DNA from: Ampullaceana balthica
Lineage: Eukaryota; Mollusca; Gastropoda; Lymnaeidae
Reading direction: 5' to 3'
Length of the DNA: 64,000 nucleotides
Assembly: GCA_944989445.1 (NCBI GenBank)
Contig: CALYLW010000127.1
Location: 166,535-230,534 of the forward strand
How positions within the stretch are numbered: position 1 is the stretch's first letter; each line of letters opens with the position of its first letter. The notes under the pieces were generated by a model. That model was not told the DNA's origin and ran no database searches. It saw only the letters and a program-made list of their open reading frames with translations. This document shows positions 1 through 15,322 of this stretch, in pieces. A program made the position numbers and the translations under genes.

Positions 1-699
1 ATCACTCGGTGTTGGCTGCAAAGACTTTCTAAAATGAGAACTTTCTATCTTTAAAAAAATAATTTTTTAAACGAGAAGATTTCTCGTTGTTTTACTAATA
101 TTAGAGAAGTCAACTTTAAAACAGTTCTTGCATCTCACCAAATCAAATCTACGATTTTTATTTATGGAGACGTTTTGAGGGATACAATGCAATGCACTTA
201 GTTAATACATACTAAGTGTTTTAGTTACACGACAAGATGAAACTCGTAAACACCCAAGCAATCAAAAGCCAAACATTGTCGCAAAACCTTCTGTGTGTTA
301 CTATTGTACCGGTGACTTTCGTCACGTTAAAAACATAGTATCCATAGTACTGTTCTTTGATCTCACACTTCTCTTTAACGTTAATGTATCTCAAAGTTAT
401 AATTCTATTAGTAATACTATTAATAGTAATAATTATAATATACATGTATGTTGAAAAAAAATATCTAAGAAAAGGTTATTCAAAGGGGGGAAAATGTCAA
501 ATAAAGGGAGATAATGGCATGCAATGCTTTAAGACTTGTCAAACTATCTATATATATATATATATATATTTCACCTAAAGCGACCCCCGCTTGGGTCGAC
601 CGATCACTGTTGGCAAGCGTAGTGGGATGAAAAGAAAAAAAGTAGGGGGAGAGGGGGGCAACAACTTTTCTTGCGATAACTTGCGTTGTTCCTTTACAG
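1..699. other. AT-rich stretch without a recognised gene
   Basis: Open frames here are short and overlap each other on both strands, with no family resemblance that I can see. The only clear structure is a short (TA)n run at about 549-570. No promoter or RNA gene is evident. Confidence 0.6.
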
Positions 700-705
700 A
701 ATAGC

Positions 706-783
706 ATGTGATTCGTAGTGTAGAGGTTATCACGTCCGTTTTGCACGCGGAAATTCCTGGGTCTAAGCCCCAGCGGGAACAAT
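706..783 (+). pseudogene. tRNA-Val-like relic (tRNA pseudogene or SINE head)
   Basis: The segment follows the layout of animal tRNA-Val: a 'CGTAGTGTAGAGGTTATCAC' D-arm region (box A), an anticodon arm with stem TCCGT/GCGGA and a T-arm CTGGG/CCCAG. The anticodon-loop position reads TTTGCAC, so the anticodon would be TGC rather than a valine one. The T-loop reads TCTAAGC instead of TTCRANY, and the 5' acceptor strand pairs poorly with the 3' CGGGAAC. The damage suggests a SINE head or a dead tRNA copy, not a working gene. No oligo-T terminator follows directly. Confidence 0.6.
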
Positions 784-1924
784 TTATAAAGAAAATTATT
801 ATTTTTATCTTTCCGTTCTTTTCCCCATTTTTTAACAACAACCGCTGTGCACGTTTACTCGCTTTTTTCCCCCATTACTTCATGCTGCTGTTGTGTCCGT
901 TCTCTCTCACGTTGTTTGCACTATCTATGATGAGCAAGTCTGTGGCGTATGCTACGCCGTGGGTCGTATCTTGTTTATTATAATTCCATAATTTGACCCA
1001 GTATTCAGAGAACATGATGAGAAAATGAAAATAAGCTTAAACATTCAACCACGTATCAAAAATGAAGTCATTGAAGTTAGTTTTAAAAGAAAAAGAGCGA
1101 CGAAAATAATAAATGGTCGTTCAGGTACAAGAGACCAAATATTCTTTATTATATTCGATAGTACAGTACACCATATATTTAACATAAGGATAAAACATGT
1201 TGTGCGATAAATCCCAAATGAGAATAAGAACGTAAACGTGGTAAAATTTTTCAAAAATTTCGCTAACACAAAAATTGAAACTGCTTACGACATTTCTAAA
1301 ACAATCGCAAGTAAGCTTGAAACTGATTATATTTATATACAGAGTTGCAGAGGTCAGACATATTATATAATGACTGGAAATTGGAAAGCATACGAGATTT
1401 TTAAAAAAAACAACAACAAAACAACATTAATCTTAATGCTGAAATAATAAATGAATACCTTTCCAAACCTATTTTTAAAAATCGTCGTTCGTTTACATGC
1501 ATCTCAACTGCAAAGAATTCTGTAAATTTATTGGGGGTACATTGTATCATTTTTATGCATTTTCCCGTGTCAACACGCCGTTAGGAAGTTCTGATTCCAT
1601 AGGAAGGCATTTAACAGATTTGGGGATACGTGATTAGGTGCAAGAGCTGATGCAATAAATATGCCATGAAGCATTTAATTTTCAATTTTTTTTACACCTA
1701 ATAATAAAAACTAACAAAGGAAGACTGTAACTTAATGCCAAGAGTCCAGCTCTGTATCCTGTCCAGTCCCTTGGGTACTAGTCTGCTCGCAAAGTCCTGG
1801 AAAGTGAGGATGCAATCCATGACTATGACTCGTCTCAAGATACTGAGATAAAGAGCTCTGAGTGGTATTTTTTCGGCTTCCTAGTTAGCACCCACCAGTT
1901 TTTGCAGGGCTCAGTGGCTTTGCG
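784..1924. other. No recognised feature
   Basis: Low-GC sequence with only short overlapping open frames on both strands. I see no domain, tandem repeat or terminal inverted repeat here. Confidence 0.5.
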
Positions 1925-2165
1925 CACAATTCACGTACATGTTTGTGTAGTTGGACCGGTTCCGTGACAAACGCGCACAAGACAATCGCGCACAAAACAA
2001 ACAGGCACAGACAATTCCGCAATGACACAAATGAGCACAGGACAAACGTGAACACCGATAGTTGCGCACACGGACAATGGCGCACACCGACAAATGCGGA
2101 CACCGACAATCGCGCACAGAGATAAATGCGAAAGGCTACATAAGCGCACGGTGACAAATGAGCAA
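1925..2165. repeat. Imperfect short tandem repeat built on GCGCACA / GACAA
   Basis: Irregular units of roughly 17-20 bp alternate GACAAT/GACAAA with GCGCACA/GCGGACA. Because it contains few stops it produces several overlapping cysteine- and arginine-rich frames on both strands, which are artefacts of the repeat rather than genes. A related short tract (GCGCC/AAAAGAGCGCC) lies inside the hAT element near 38530-38600. Confidence 0.7.
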
Positions 2166-2837
2166 ATTTAAAGTTATATATGTTTTTATTCACTTTAAAA
2201 TATATTTAAATATAATAATTTAGTTTGATATAAACTACCTAATAATAAGCATATAATGTGGTGGAGGAGAGAAAAATGAACTGATGATTATGTCTGAGAC
2301 GGCACAGATAATGTATTAAGCCTACATTTACAAAGAATTAAGGAAAAAAAATTGTTCGCGAGAAAAAATTCTCTATGTTTTTCGTAAAACAATTTGTTAA
2401 AATGTGGATGTATCATCTTGAATTGAAAACAAAAATAAATTACTTGCTAAGTAGGCCTACATGGACACATATTTTTGCATACCCGTGAATTATAGTATAA
2501 ATATTGTAATTTCACACTCCGACTAGTCCACCACGCATTTTACTAAATTTTCAATATTTAAAATAAAGCGCGATCCAAAGAACAAATCAAATTTAAACTC
2601 TTATTTAGTTTAAAAGACTTTCTACTAAATACACGTAATAATTTAATAGTTAAAATTTAAGAATAATTTTCAGAGTAAAATAAATTAATTAATTAGAAAA
2701 AATACTGAGAAGCTGTATCCAAAGGATTTGGCATAAAAAAGAGAGCATTTAATGTTTAAAACGTGTCATTTATTCTTAACTAGCAACAAAGCCAGTCCAA
2801 TGGCGGGAATAAGTGTAAGGCCTACAATTACACTAAA
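2166..2837. other. Very AT-rich, no recognised feature
   Basis: Homopolymer-rich AT sequence between a tandem repeat and a MITE. I see no coding or structural signal. Confidence 0.5.
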
Positions 2838-3084
2838 GGGGTCGGCGAACTTTTTTGCCCATTACCCCAAAATATAAAAAAAGTTTATGTTGCCGTTACC
2901 CCCAAAGGCGCAAATCCTGCCCAAGAATGGCTTGGGGTTTGAGGGATCATTTTACACTATTTGGTACATCCGCAATGTCACAATATATTTAGCAGATTTT
3001 ATATATCCCCGAATAGTCTCCGTTACCCTAGAGAATTCCCTTTTTACCCCAAATGGTGTAAATTTACCCCTGTTCGCCGACCCC
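2838..3084. mobile_element. MITE with GGGGTCGGCGAAC terminal inverted repeats (copy 1)
   Basis: The left end GGGGTCGGCGAAC is matched by GTTCGCCGACCCC at the right end, a perfect 13-bp terminal inverted repeat around about 247 bp of non-coding DNA. Related termini occur at 61845-62818 and at the 63118-63625 right end, so this is a family. I could not fix a target-site duplication. The superfamily is not certain; a hAT-like origin is a guess. Confidence 0.75.
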
Positions 3085-3169
3085 AGGTATTGAGGGACCT
3101 GTGAAGTTCATGGTAGGACATCACAACATCAACATCAACTGACTCCAAAATTAAAATGAAACGTCGTCA

Positions 3170-3400
3170 GTCATCGTTTCAACCAGAGGCTTTGTCTAGA
3201 GACCCTACCCTCCCCCCCCCCACACCGCGGTCTGTCCAGAGACCCTACCTCCCCCCCACCGCAGTCTGTCCAGAGACCCTACCTCCCTACCACTGCGGTT
3301 GGTCGAGAGACCCCACTTCCCCTTCACCGCGGTTAGTCGAGAAACCCACCGTCTCGACCGGCCATACATGTGCATCAGGTCAAAAATACTATACATTATA
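3170..3400. repeat. C-rich minisatellite, block 1 (~32-bp unit)
   Basis: Units of about 32 bp carry the core CTGTCCAGAGACCCTACC separated by C-runs (about 4-5 copies, decaying rightward). The block ends in a conserved flank CGACCGGCCATACATGTG that also ends the second block at 3585-3720, so the two blocks come from one duplication. Confidence 0.7.
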
Positions 3401-3584
3401 GTTAATAAATAACCCGACACCACGAGTTAATATAAAGGATTTAAAAACAAAAGTTTTTGACTATAAATCCCAACGCGCAACGCTCAAAATAAAGTCTTGG
3501 AAAAACTGCTGCACCAAAAATAACTCGTTTTGAACGACCGCGTAAATTTGTTCAATATGAACATGAGATTTTATTTTTCTACCT

Positions 3585-3735
3585 CCCCCCCACACCGCGG
3601 TCTGTCCAGAGACCCTAGGCCCCCCCCACACCACGGTCTGTCGAGAGACTCTACCTCCCCTCCAATGCGGTTTGTCGAGAGACCCGCCGTCTCGACCGGC
3701 CATACATGTGTATCACGTCAAAGATACTATACATT
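3585..3735. repeat. C-rich minisatellite, block 2
   Basis: Three further copies of the CCGCGGTCTGTCCAGAGACC-type unit, followed by the same CGACCGGCCATACATGTG flank as block 1. Between the blocks sits an AAAGTTTTTGACTATAAATCC motif (about 3450-3470) shared with 22.5 kb and 63.5-63.8 kb. Confidence 0.7.
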
Positions 3736-4257
3736 ACTAGGGGTTGCAGGGCACCTACGGCGCCCACTGTTTTGAAAAGCCCAAGTAACTTGTCCTTGTT
3801 TGGGTAATTGACATCATATGATATTTTACGGCGAGAAACACCACACGCTCTGTTAATCTCGAAACCAAAAAGATATAGAAGATGTAAATTTTTGGTTTTG
3901 AAATATATATTCTACACTTTGCCGTTCAAAAGGGGTTGTAAATATCTCCACTCTGGGCAGTAGTTTACTAATCTAACAATGGTGTATTAATATACGTGTT
4001 AGGCTACAGTTAAAACATAATTTGACACAATTTTTTTTTACATTTTCATTTTAATGACAATACGCATTACACTACACATCCATCCATAGTGACAATAGTG
4101 AAGGGTCCATAGTCTATTGTTATAGTATGGGCTATGTATAGACTTAAGACTCGGGGACCGGTCCCTGAATCCAATGATACCGGGCCAACCAAGAAAGTTT
4201 AATGATTAAATTATTTTCATTTTATGTAATTTAGTGTATTTCTTGTGATTTAGCCTA
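3736..4257. other. No recognised feature
   Basis: AT-rich spacer with short frames only. Nothing in it resembles a gene or element end. Confidence 0.5.
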
Positions 4258-4495
4258 AGGTATAAACACATTTTCTTATTCCGTATGCAAGAACAAACTC
4301 ATACAAATTTTCGTTCTTCCCGTCCGGAATTCGGGCGTGGAATGGGTTGCCTGAAGAAACCAGGAAAGCCAACACTTTATCAACATTTAAAACTCCAATA
4401 AGAATGCAGGACTAAACACAAACCATAGATAAGCGTAGGACACAATAATCTTCTGTATAGAAGGAGCGTCTGAAGCAGATAAGATAAGATAGCCA
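4258..4495 (+). mobile_element. LINE 3' end, jockey/CR1-like (copy 1, 5'-truncated)
   Basis: Reading rightward, this encodes the extreme C-terminus of a non-LTR reverse transcriptase (FRVWN-type 'IRAWNGLPEE' motif, here with frame damage), a short 3' UTR containing ACAATAATCTTCTGTATAGA, and a tail of AAGATAAGATA units. The same 3' end recurs at 5552-6180, 26165-26862, 29131-29441 and 34013-34052, so the family moved repeatedly in this locus. All are severely 5'-truncated, which is usual for target-primed reverse transcription. Confidence 0.8.
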
Positions 4496-5551
4496 TTTTA
4501 AAAAAGCAAAACCCTGAGGTATTTTGAAAGTTAAAAAAAAATAATAATAATAAAAGGGGGGAATTCGAAGGACTGAAGAAATTTTGAGGGACACCATAAG
4601 AGTAAAGGAGAATACACTCAGAGCATCGTATTTTGTGGCTACCGTTTATGAAGACCAAAAAGGCCATTCAATTTCGGTGAAAAATTGATCTTACCCTCCA
4701 CTAAAGTCTAAAAGTTAAAGACTTTAGACGTTAACTTCTAGAAGAGACTGCCGTTGCACAAGAGTGACATGAGGATTTGTTTTGTGCATTATCTTTGCCA
4801 ACGCCAACTAACACCACTAATGCTTGCTGGTAGAAAAATTTCAACAAAATAAAACAGCCTATTGATTGGTGTCGTTAAATGTATCAACCACATCAAATCA
4901 CACACCCTTAACTTCACATGTTTGAGCAGCTTTGTTGCGATGTGGACACAGAGCACCGAAATAAGTTGGTTTTCCAGTGGAAAATCGCTAACCAGGTTAT
5001 TTGAATTAAGCGAGCCATTGAGAAGATTTATCTTAGAAATGAAGTCACCACCGGAAGCAAACTTCAGTGACAGGGTATGAGTCACAAAACTGGCCTGCTC
5101 AGTGAACTCATTCCGTCCCTTGTTTTCACCCAATTGGTGCACGATCACATGCTTTTAAAAGAGACTTAGCACTATAAAGTACTTCCCAATCATTACAGTC
5201 CCACGAAAAGGTAAGGAATGGATCCACTATCCATTTGTCTAGCATGTCTTTATATACTAAATCAAAGCAGTATAAAATATTAACAATTTATTTTCAACGA
5301 CCCCCTCCCTCAGCGGCAAATTCTCGAACTTAGACCAGTCCGCGGCGATAAAACGGATGGGGACCACTGGCCTGTAAGTATAAGCCTATAAGACAATCAT
5401 CCTATGCGCGACACATATTTAAATTTTCTATTTTTACTTTCAAACTATAATATATCAACATTTAATTCATGATTTGTGGAAACTTTTATATAAATAAACA
5501 TATATATATATTGAAAATAAATTAACAATATTCACGTTTATTTATCTTATT
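4496..5551. other. Spacer with one unrecognised 119-codon frame
   Basis: A frame at 4789-5148 (minus) begins with MIVHQLGENKGRNEF and contains LLKHVKLRVCDLMW. It sits in sequence slightly richer in GC than its surroundings. It may be a fragment of a DNA-transposon protein, but I recognise no conserved motif and do not call it a gene. The rest is AT-rich. Confidence 0.35.
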
Positions 5552-6180
5552 TGTTACAGACGCTGTTTCTATACATAAGAGTATTGCGCTCTACGCTTTT
5601 CAATTGCTTTTTATATAGTCTTGCATTTTATTTAGAGTTGTAAAAGTTGATAGATTGTTGGTTTTCCTAGTTTCATCAGGCAACCCAACCCACGTCCGAA
5701 TTTCGGACGGGAAGAACAAGAATTTGTATGTGTTTCTTCTTGCATATGGAATAAGAAAAGTGTTTCTACTATCCCTATCTGAGGGTTGTACATGTTATAC
5801 ATGTATATTAGATTATGGACCATCCATAAAGTACGTCACGCTATTTTTGACCACTTTTAACTCCCCCTGTCACAAATCTCGCCCCCCCCCCTCCCTAAAG
5901 TACGTCACACCTTTGAACAATTTTTTATATTAACAAAATTATTAAAATTTAATATAAAACACCGTGACGTCAAACATGGCCTGACCCCCTCCCCGGGCCT
6001 CCCCCATGTCACAAACTGTCACAATTTCTTACACCCCTTCACCCCTCTGAAGCGTGACGTACTAAATGGACGGCACATTATCTTTTTTTTTGTTGGTTGT
6101 ATTTTCAAGTTAGAATTAATTGTCTTATTACTACTTTGCTATTCTATCCTCTGGTGTTTAAGGTTTAAGAATTAACGAAT
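5552..6180 (-). mobile_element. LINE 3' end (copy 2), interrupted by a MITE
   Basis: The minus strand carries the same reverse-transcriptase C-terminus and 3' UTR as copy 1. Similarity stops near 5812 and resumes near 6081 (AAGTTAGAATTAATTG and onwards), exactly either side of the MITE at 5816-6077, so the MITE inserted into an already resident LINE. Confidence 0.75.
5816..6077. mobile_element. Harbinger-type MITE with TTA target duplication
   Basis: Ends read CATCCATAAAGTACGTCACG on the left and CGTGACGTACTAAATGGACG-like on the right (inverted). The element is flanked by TTA at 5813-5815 and 6078-6080. A 3-bp TWA duplication and GGCCGTCCATAAA-type ends are characteristic of PIF/Harbinger non-autonomous elements. 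The interior is C-rich with repeated GTCAC and CCCCCTCC tracts. Related copies are at 57239-57498 (near full length), about 33223-33300 and 61547-61690 (partial). Confidence 0.8.
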
Positions 6181-6733
6181 GGTTATATTAAATTTTGACA
6201 TGGATGGGCTTGTTTCCATGTGGTAAAAACGAATAATTCAAAGGTCAGACAAACATGAAAAAATACTAAATTTAATTAATGGTATCGATATTCTGAATTA
6301 GAAGTATATTTTCTGAAATCTTGTGAATAGTTCCGGGTTACAGTTCAGAGGTTATCACATCACCTTATGAAGTCTTATTCTACTGATTTGACTTTTAATT
6401 TGAATTTAACTTAAAATTTTAGCTTAATTTTGCTCAACAAATATTTATAATTAAAGGTAAAGAAAATGAACAAAATCGCTAACATTTTACCGACCATTTT
6501 CATTAAGAAATCAGTTCTAAAAAATGTTAATATAACTGGTTTCCGTGATTTTGTTTATGCGGCGCCACTATTAAAACTGTTCATCGAACACAACGCAGTT
6601 GTCAGAGGAGGCTTTCCTGTAAATGTAAAAAATGTTACTACGCTGTCAACACTAATGGCTAAGAAAAATGCATCAAAAACTAAAAGGTTGTCTATTAATA
6701 AATAAGACAATTTTTTTAAAAATCTTTAATATA
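6181..6733. other. Spacer with one unrecognised 79-codon frame
   Basis: A frame at 6466-6705 (plus) starts MNKIANILPTIFIKK and contains AAPLLKLFIEHNAVV. That stretch loosely recalls the 'PLLKxLFxKYN' context of hAT C-terminal dimerisation regions, but the diagnostic SSAxVERLFS block is absent. I regard it as a possible decayed transposase tail, not a host gene. Confidence 0.3.
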
Positions 6734-7439
6734 GAGTTTGTGGTTGGTAATCCTGCAACTGCAGTTTCTACAGTCTACACGTATATTGTCGTGTCGTATA
6801 TTAATATTATTTCACAGGGAAATTTAATTATCTCGTGGGAACTTACGTTTTTAATTTATTAAATGCATTATTATATGTTTTATTACAGCGCTAATTTGTA
6901 AGTCTTTTTAATTTCTAAGGCATTTTTTTCGGCTCTATTCTATATAATACATAATCTGGTCATAAGTCTATTTTGTTTACCTAGCCAGATGTTTTTTTAC
7001 CAGGATCGACCCATGCTAAAATAAATTTACTGACTGCAAATGTTTTTTAAAAGGTATTTTTCATCTATTTAAATGTTCTCAGAAGATAAATAAATATATT
7101 AAAGACAATTTCATTTTTTATTTCGTTACTAGATGTTTGATTCTTATTTTGTTTGTTTGTAAGTGAGAAATTTCCATTTGGCTTTGGCATCTTACTATGA
7201 CAACTCGGCAAGTAGAGTACTACATAAACAAAATGGATAAACCACTCTGATTATGTAGCTTTAAGGGCTGAAAAAAATCCTTAGAAATTAATAAAACTTA
7301 CAAATTAGTGCTATAATAGCTAAAATATAACATATATATATAATGCATTTAATAAATTAAAAAAGTAAGTTCTCACGAGAAAATTAAATTTCGCTGTGAA
7401 ATAATATATGTGTAGAAACTGCAGGATTACGGAGTTTGT
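6734..7439. mobile_element. Foldback element with ~250-350-bp inverted arms (copy 1)
   Basis: The left arm starts at GGTAATCCTGCA near 6746. The right arm ends with the inverted TGCAGGATTAC near 7430. The arms share long inverted blocks including TTTCACAG/CTGTGAAA, TAATTTATTAAATGCATTA and CAGCGCTAATTTGTAAGT. An 8-bp GAGTTTGT occurs just outside both ends (6734-6741 and 7432-7439) and may be the target duplication. There is no transposase gene; the element is non-autonomous. Relatives lie at 30039-31571 and 57115-57850. Confidence 0.75.
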
Positions 7440-9053
7440 TTTATAAATAATAAATACAATTTTAAGTTAAATTATAGGATACTATGAAATTATTATCAAC
7501 TTTTGGACTCTTAAGATTCTTAATACTTATCTCATTTATAATTTATAGTCTAAATCATGAGTCACCTTTTAGTTATATTTTATTATTTACGTATTGACTT
7601 ATATTTGTATTATTTGGCATGGTTGTCGAGCGGCAATTCAGGTCAAATCTTGAAATATTTACCCACTTCTTCTATAGTTGTTCAGTTTGCATCAAATTTT
7701 CCACACTAAATCACACTTTTGTCACTTTTATCAGCATATGTCACTGACATTTAAATTAGAAAATTTAAGAAAATAATTAATAAAAATGAATTGATTTTTA
7801 AAAAAAAGCTTTTACTTTTAATTTGATTTGAACAACTCTTCTGCTAACATTTTGATTAATTCACTATTTTAGTAGACTCTATCAGGCCCCAGGGAAAACA
7901 AGTATAATTTTTGTTTTAAAAATCTCATCTGCCCTTCCACCACTTCCTTTGTTGAAAGAGATCTGCCATTAAAAAAATGTCTATAAACTGTATATTGTTT
8001 GGTAAACTTTTCTTTCATTAATTAAATCAGAAATCTGAATTATTAAAACTAACTTAATTAAATAATGAAACTATAAAATTACTAAATTGCTATTGACAAG
8101 TTTGAAAAAAAAACATCAAAAGGTGAAGCTAATCAGACTTAAACTGAAAAAAGCTAACCTTATTATTTTAAAAATGTTAACTACTTCAAATGTGCTAAAA
8201 TGTTTACACAGTGAAGATAGGTATAAATATAAAAAAAATGTCTACCAAGAAAGCAAGGTAAATGCCTATAAAATGTTGATAATTAAATTATGAAATAACT
8301 TTTTTCTTCCCTTTTTGATGTATATGTTTTCATTCTGTTGTAGTTTTTGATGACTTAAATACGATTTTTAATTAGGAAATTGGGGCAAGTATTCCCATAT
8401 GAACATCAATTCTTTTTATTTTATAGTTTTATTTGTTCTTTAAGGTTCTCCAAATTTAGTGGAGCTTAATATATATAGATGTAATTTTAATAGTATTAAT
8501 AGACAGCAGATGGTGGTATTTTCTCTCACAGGGCATCAGTTTTGTAATACAAGAGAATATGGGAATATTCATGGGAACTCTGGTCTGTTAACATTTTATC
8601 TGATTGTATGTCCCAACAGCACTTTAAATAAAAAAAAGACAAGACTCATCTCTTATTTACCTTACTCATCCAAAACAATTAAGTATCTCTGGGTCCAAGC
8701 ATTTCAAAAGGGTTGAATAATTTGAATAGCATTTCTCCTCCAACTTACCAACTCACACGAAATATTTCTTAAGACTGATCTCAAATTAAATATGTGCAAG
8801 ATTTTGAAAACCCTTTTCATAGCTTTTAATTATATGTGGGATAACTCCTGTTACAGTTTTAAATAAGTTCATCAAAACATACTGTTTGAGTTAGGAAATA
8901 TAGCAAATTATTATTATTTAAAATGTATTTTATCATGTAAAAGATGTCCTTAGATTTATCAAGTCTTTGAATTAAAAAAAAATATTTTGAAAAGTATTTA
9001 ATTTTGAAAAGTATACAAAAGTATGACTGTAATTGATTATTTTACTGAGCAGA
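7440..9053. other. Upstream flank of IDI1
   Basis: AT-rich sequence with small unrelated frames (for example 8087-8293 and 8459-8716) that resemble no family. It should hold the IDI1 promoter and 5' UTR, but I see no convincing TATA or initiator motif and no CpG-rich block. Confidence 0.45.
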
Positions 9054-14267
<5,214 letters not shown>

Positions 14268-14363
14268 TAGGATTATTTTAAAAACTTAATTTTTAAATAA
14301 TTTCGTTTAAAACCAACCTTTAAAAAAAAAGTGGTTTATATTCTTTAAAATTATTTTTTTTGA

Positions 14364-14369
14364 AATAAA
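14364..14369 (+). terminator. IDI1: Candidate IDI1 polyadenylation signal (AATAAA)
   Basis: A canonical AATAAA lies 97 nt after the IDI1 stop codon. It is the first one downstream of the stop and is placed well for a short 3' UTR. Other AT-rich variants exist nearby, so use is inferred. Confidence 0.55.
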
Positions 14370-15322
14370 ACATATTCCTAACTGAACCAACTTAAACAGT
14401 CTTGGAATATAAATATATTTTGTTTGCTTAGATGGATCTGCAACATGGAATTATTATTGTAAATGCGCTGTTTTTAATTTATAACACTAACTTATCTACT
14501 TTTGTATTTGGGCATTTATTTTCTAAGTAATTAATTTGCTTCTACATTCATAACAAATTAATAGCATTTTGTATGTGACATTTATCACTTTTTAAAACTT
14601 TTAAACATGACACAAATAAGGCATCTAGTTTTGACTAGGTGTTTAAAATTTTTAAACTATCAATATTCTGATTTATTAGCAAATATATTTTGCAAATATT
14701 ATTATTAATAATTATTAATGATATGGAAAAGCCATCCAATGTCCTTGTTTCTCTTTATTTAAATATATTACTAAAGGAGAATTTGAGATGTTCAAAATCA
14801 TTAATATTCAAAGTAATTTAAATTTTAAAAAAAATGTATGTTGTGATTCCAATAATGTTTTGTGTTTTCGTAATTTTAATGCAATACTGGTATTTTTTAA
14901 AAAGTCAAATATGAAACTGCTTATAATTAACTAGACTTTTGTTTTTATAGTTAACATTTTTTTTAAAGTTTGAATTTCTCAGACATTAACTAGCTTAAAT
15001 TCTTTCCCACAACCAAGATATTATGTATTATTTTATTTATATTACAAATTACTGTGCTTTGATTTTATTCACTTATTTATATAAATACAATTCATTCTTT
15101 CACCATGAATTACTTGATAAAAACAAGTAGTGTAAAATTGTAATACAATATATTTTGATATACACTTGACTTGTCTATTATAATATATCATGGCAAATTT
15201 AATAACTAGAGATATTTAGGCTCCTTCTTCAATTCAAAAATTTAATATTAATTGAAGATGAGTTATAAAAATAAATAATTGAAAATAAAAATTATAATTG
15301 ATTTAAGAAAAGTTACAATTAA
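14370..15322. other. Convergent intergenic spacer IDI1 / PNKD
   Basis: About 1 kb of AT-rich DNA separates the IDI1 stop (14267) from the PNKD stop (15323, opposite strand). Candidate minus-strand poly(A) signals (AATAAA read on the minus strand) lie at 15064-15069 and 15032-15037. No other gene is visible. Confidence 0.5.

Noticed and set aside
1885..2193. Cysteine-rich frames that look like a small secreted peptide
   Set aside because: They arise from the GCGCACA/GACAA tandem repeat, appear in several overlapping frames, and lack a signal peptide.
8459..8716. 85-codon frame upstream of IDI1
   Set aside because: No recognisable motif; composition is like the surrounding AT-rich intergenic DNA.
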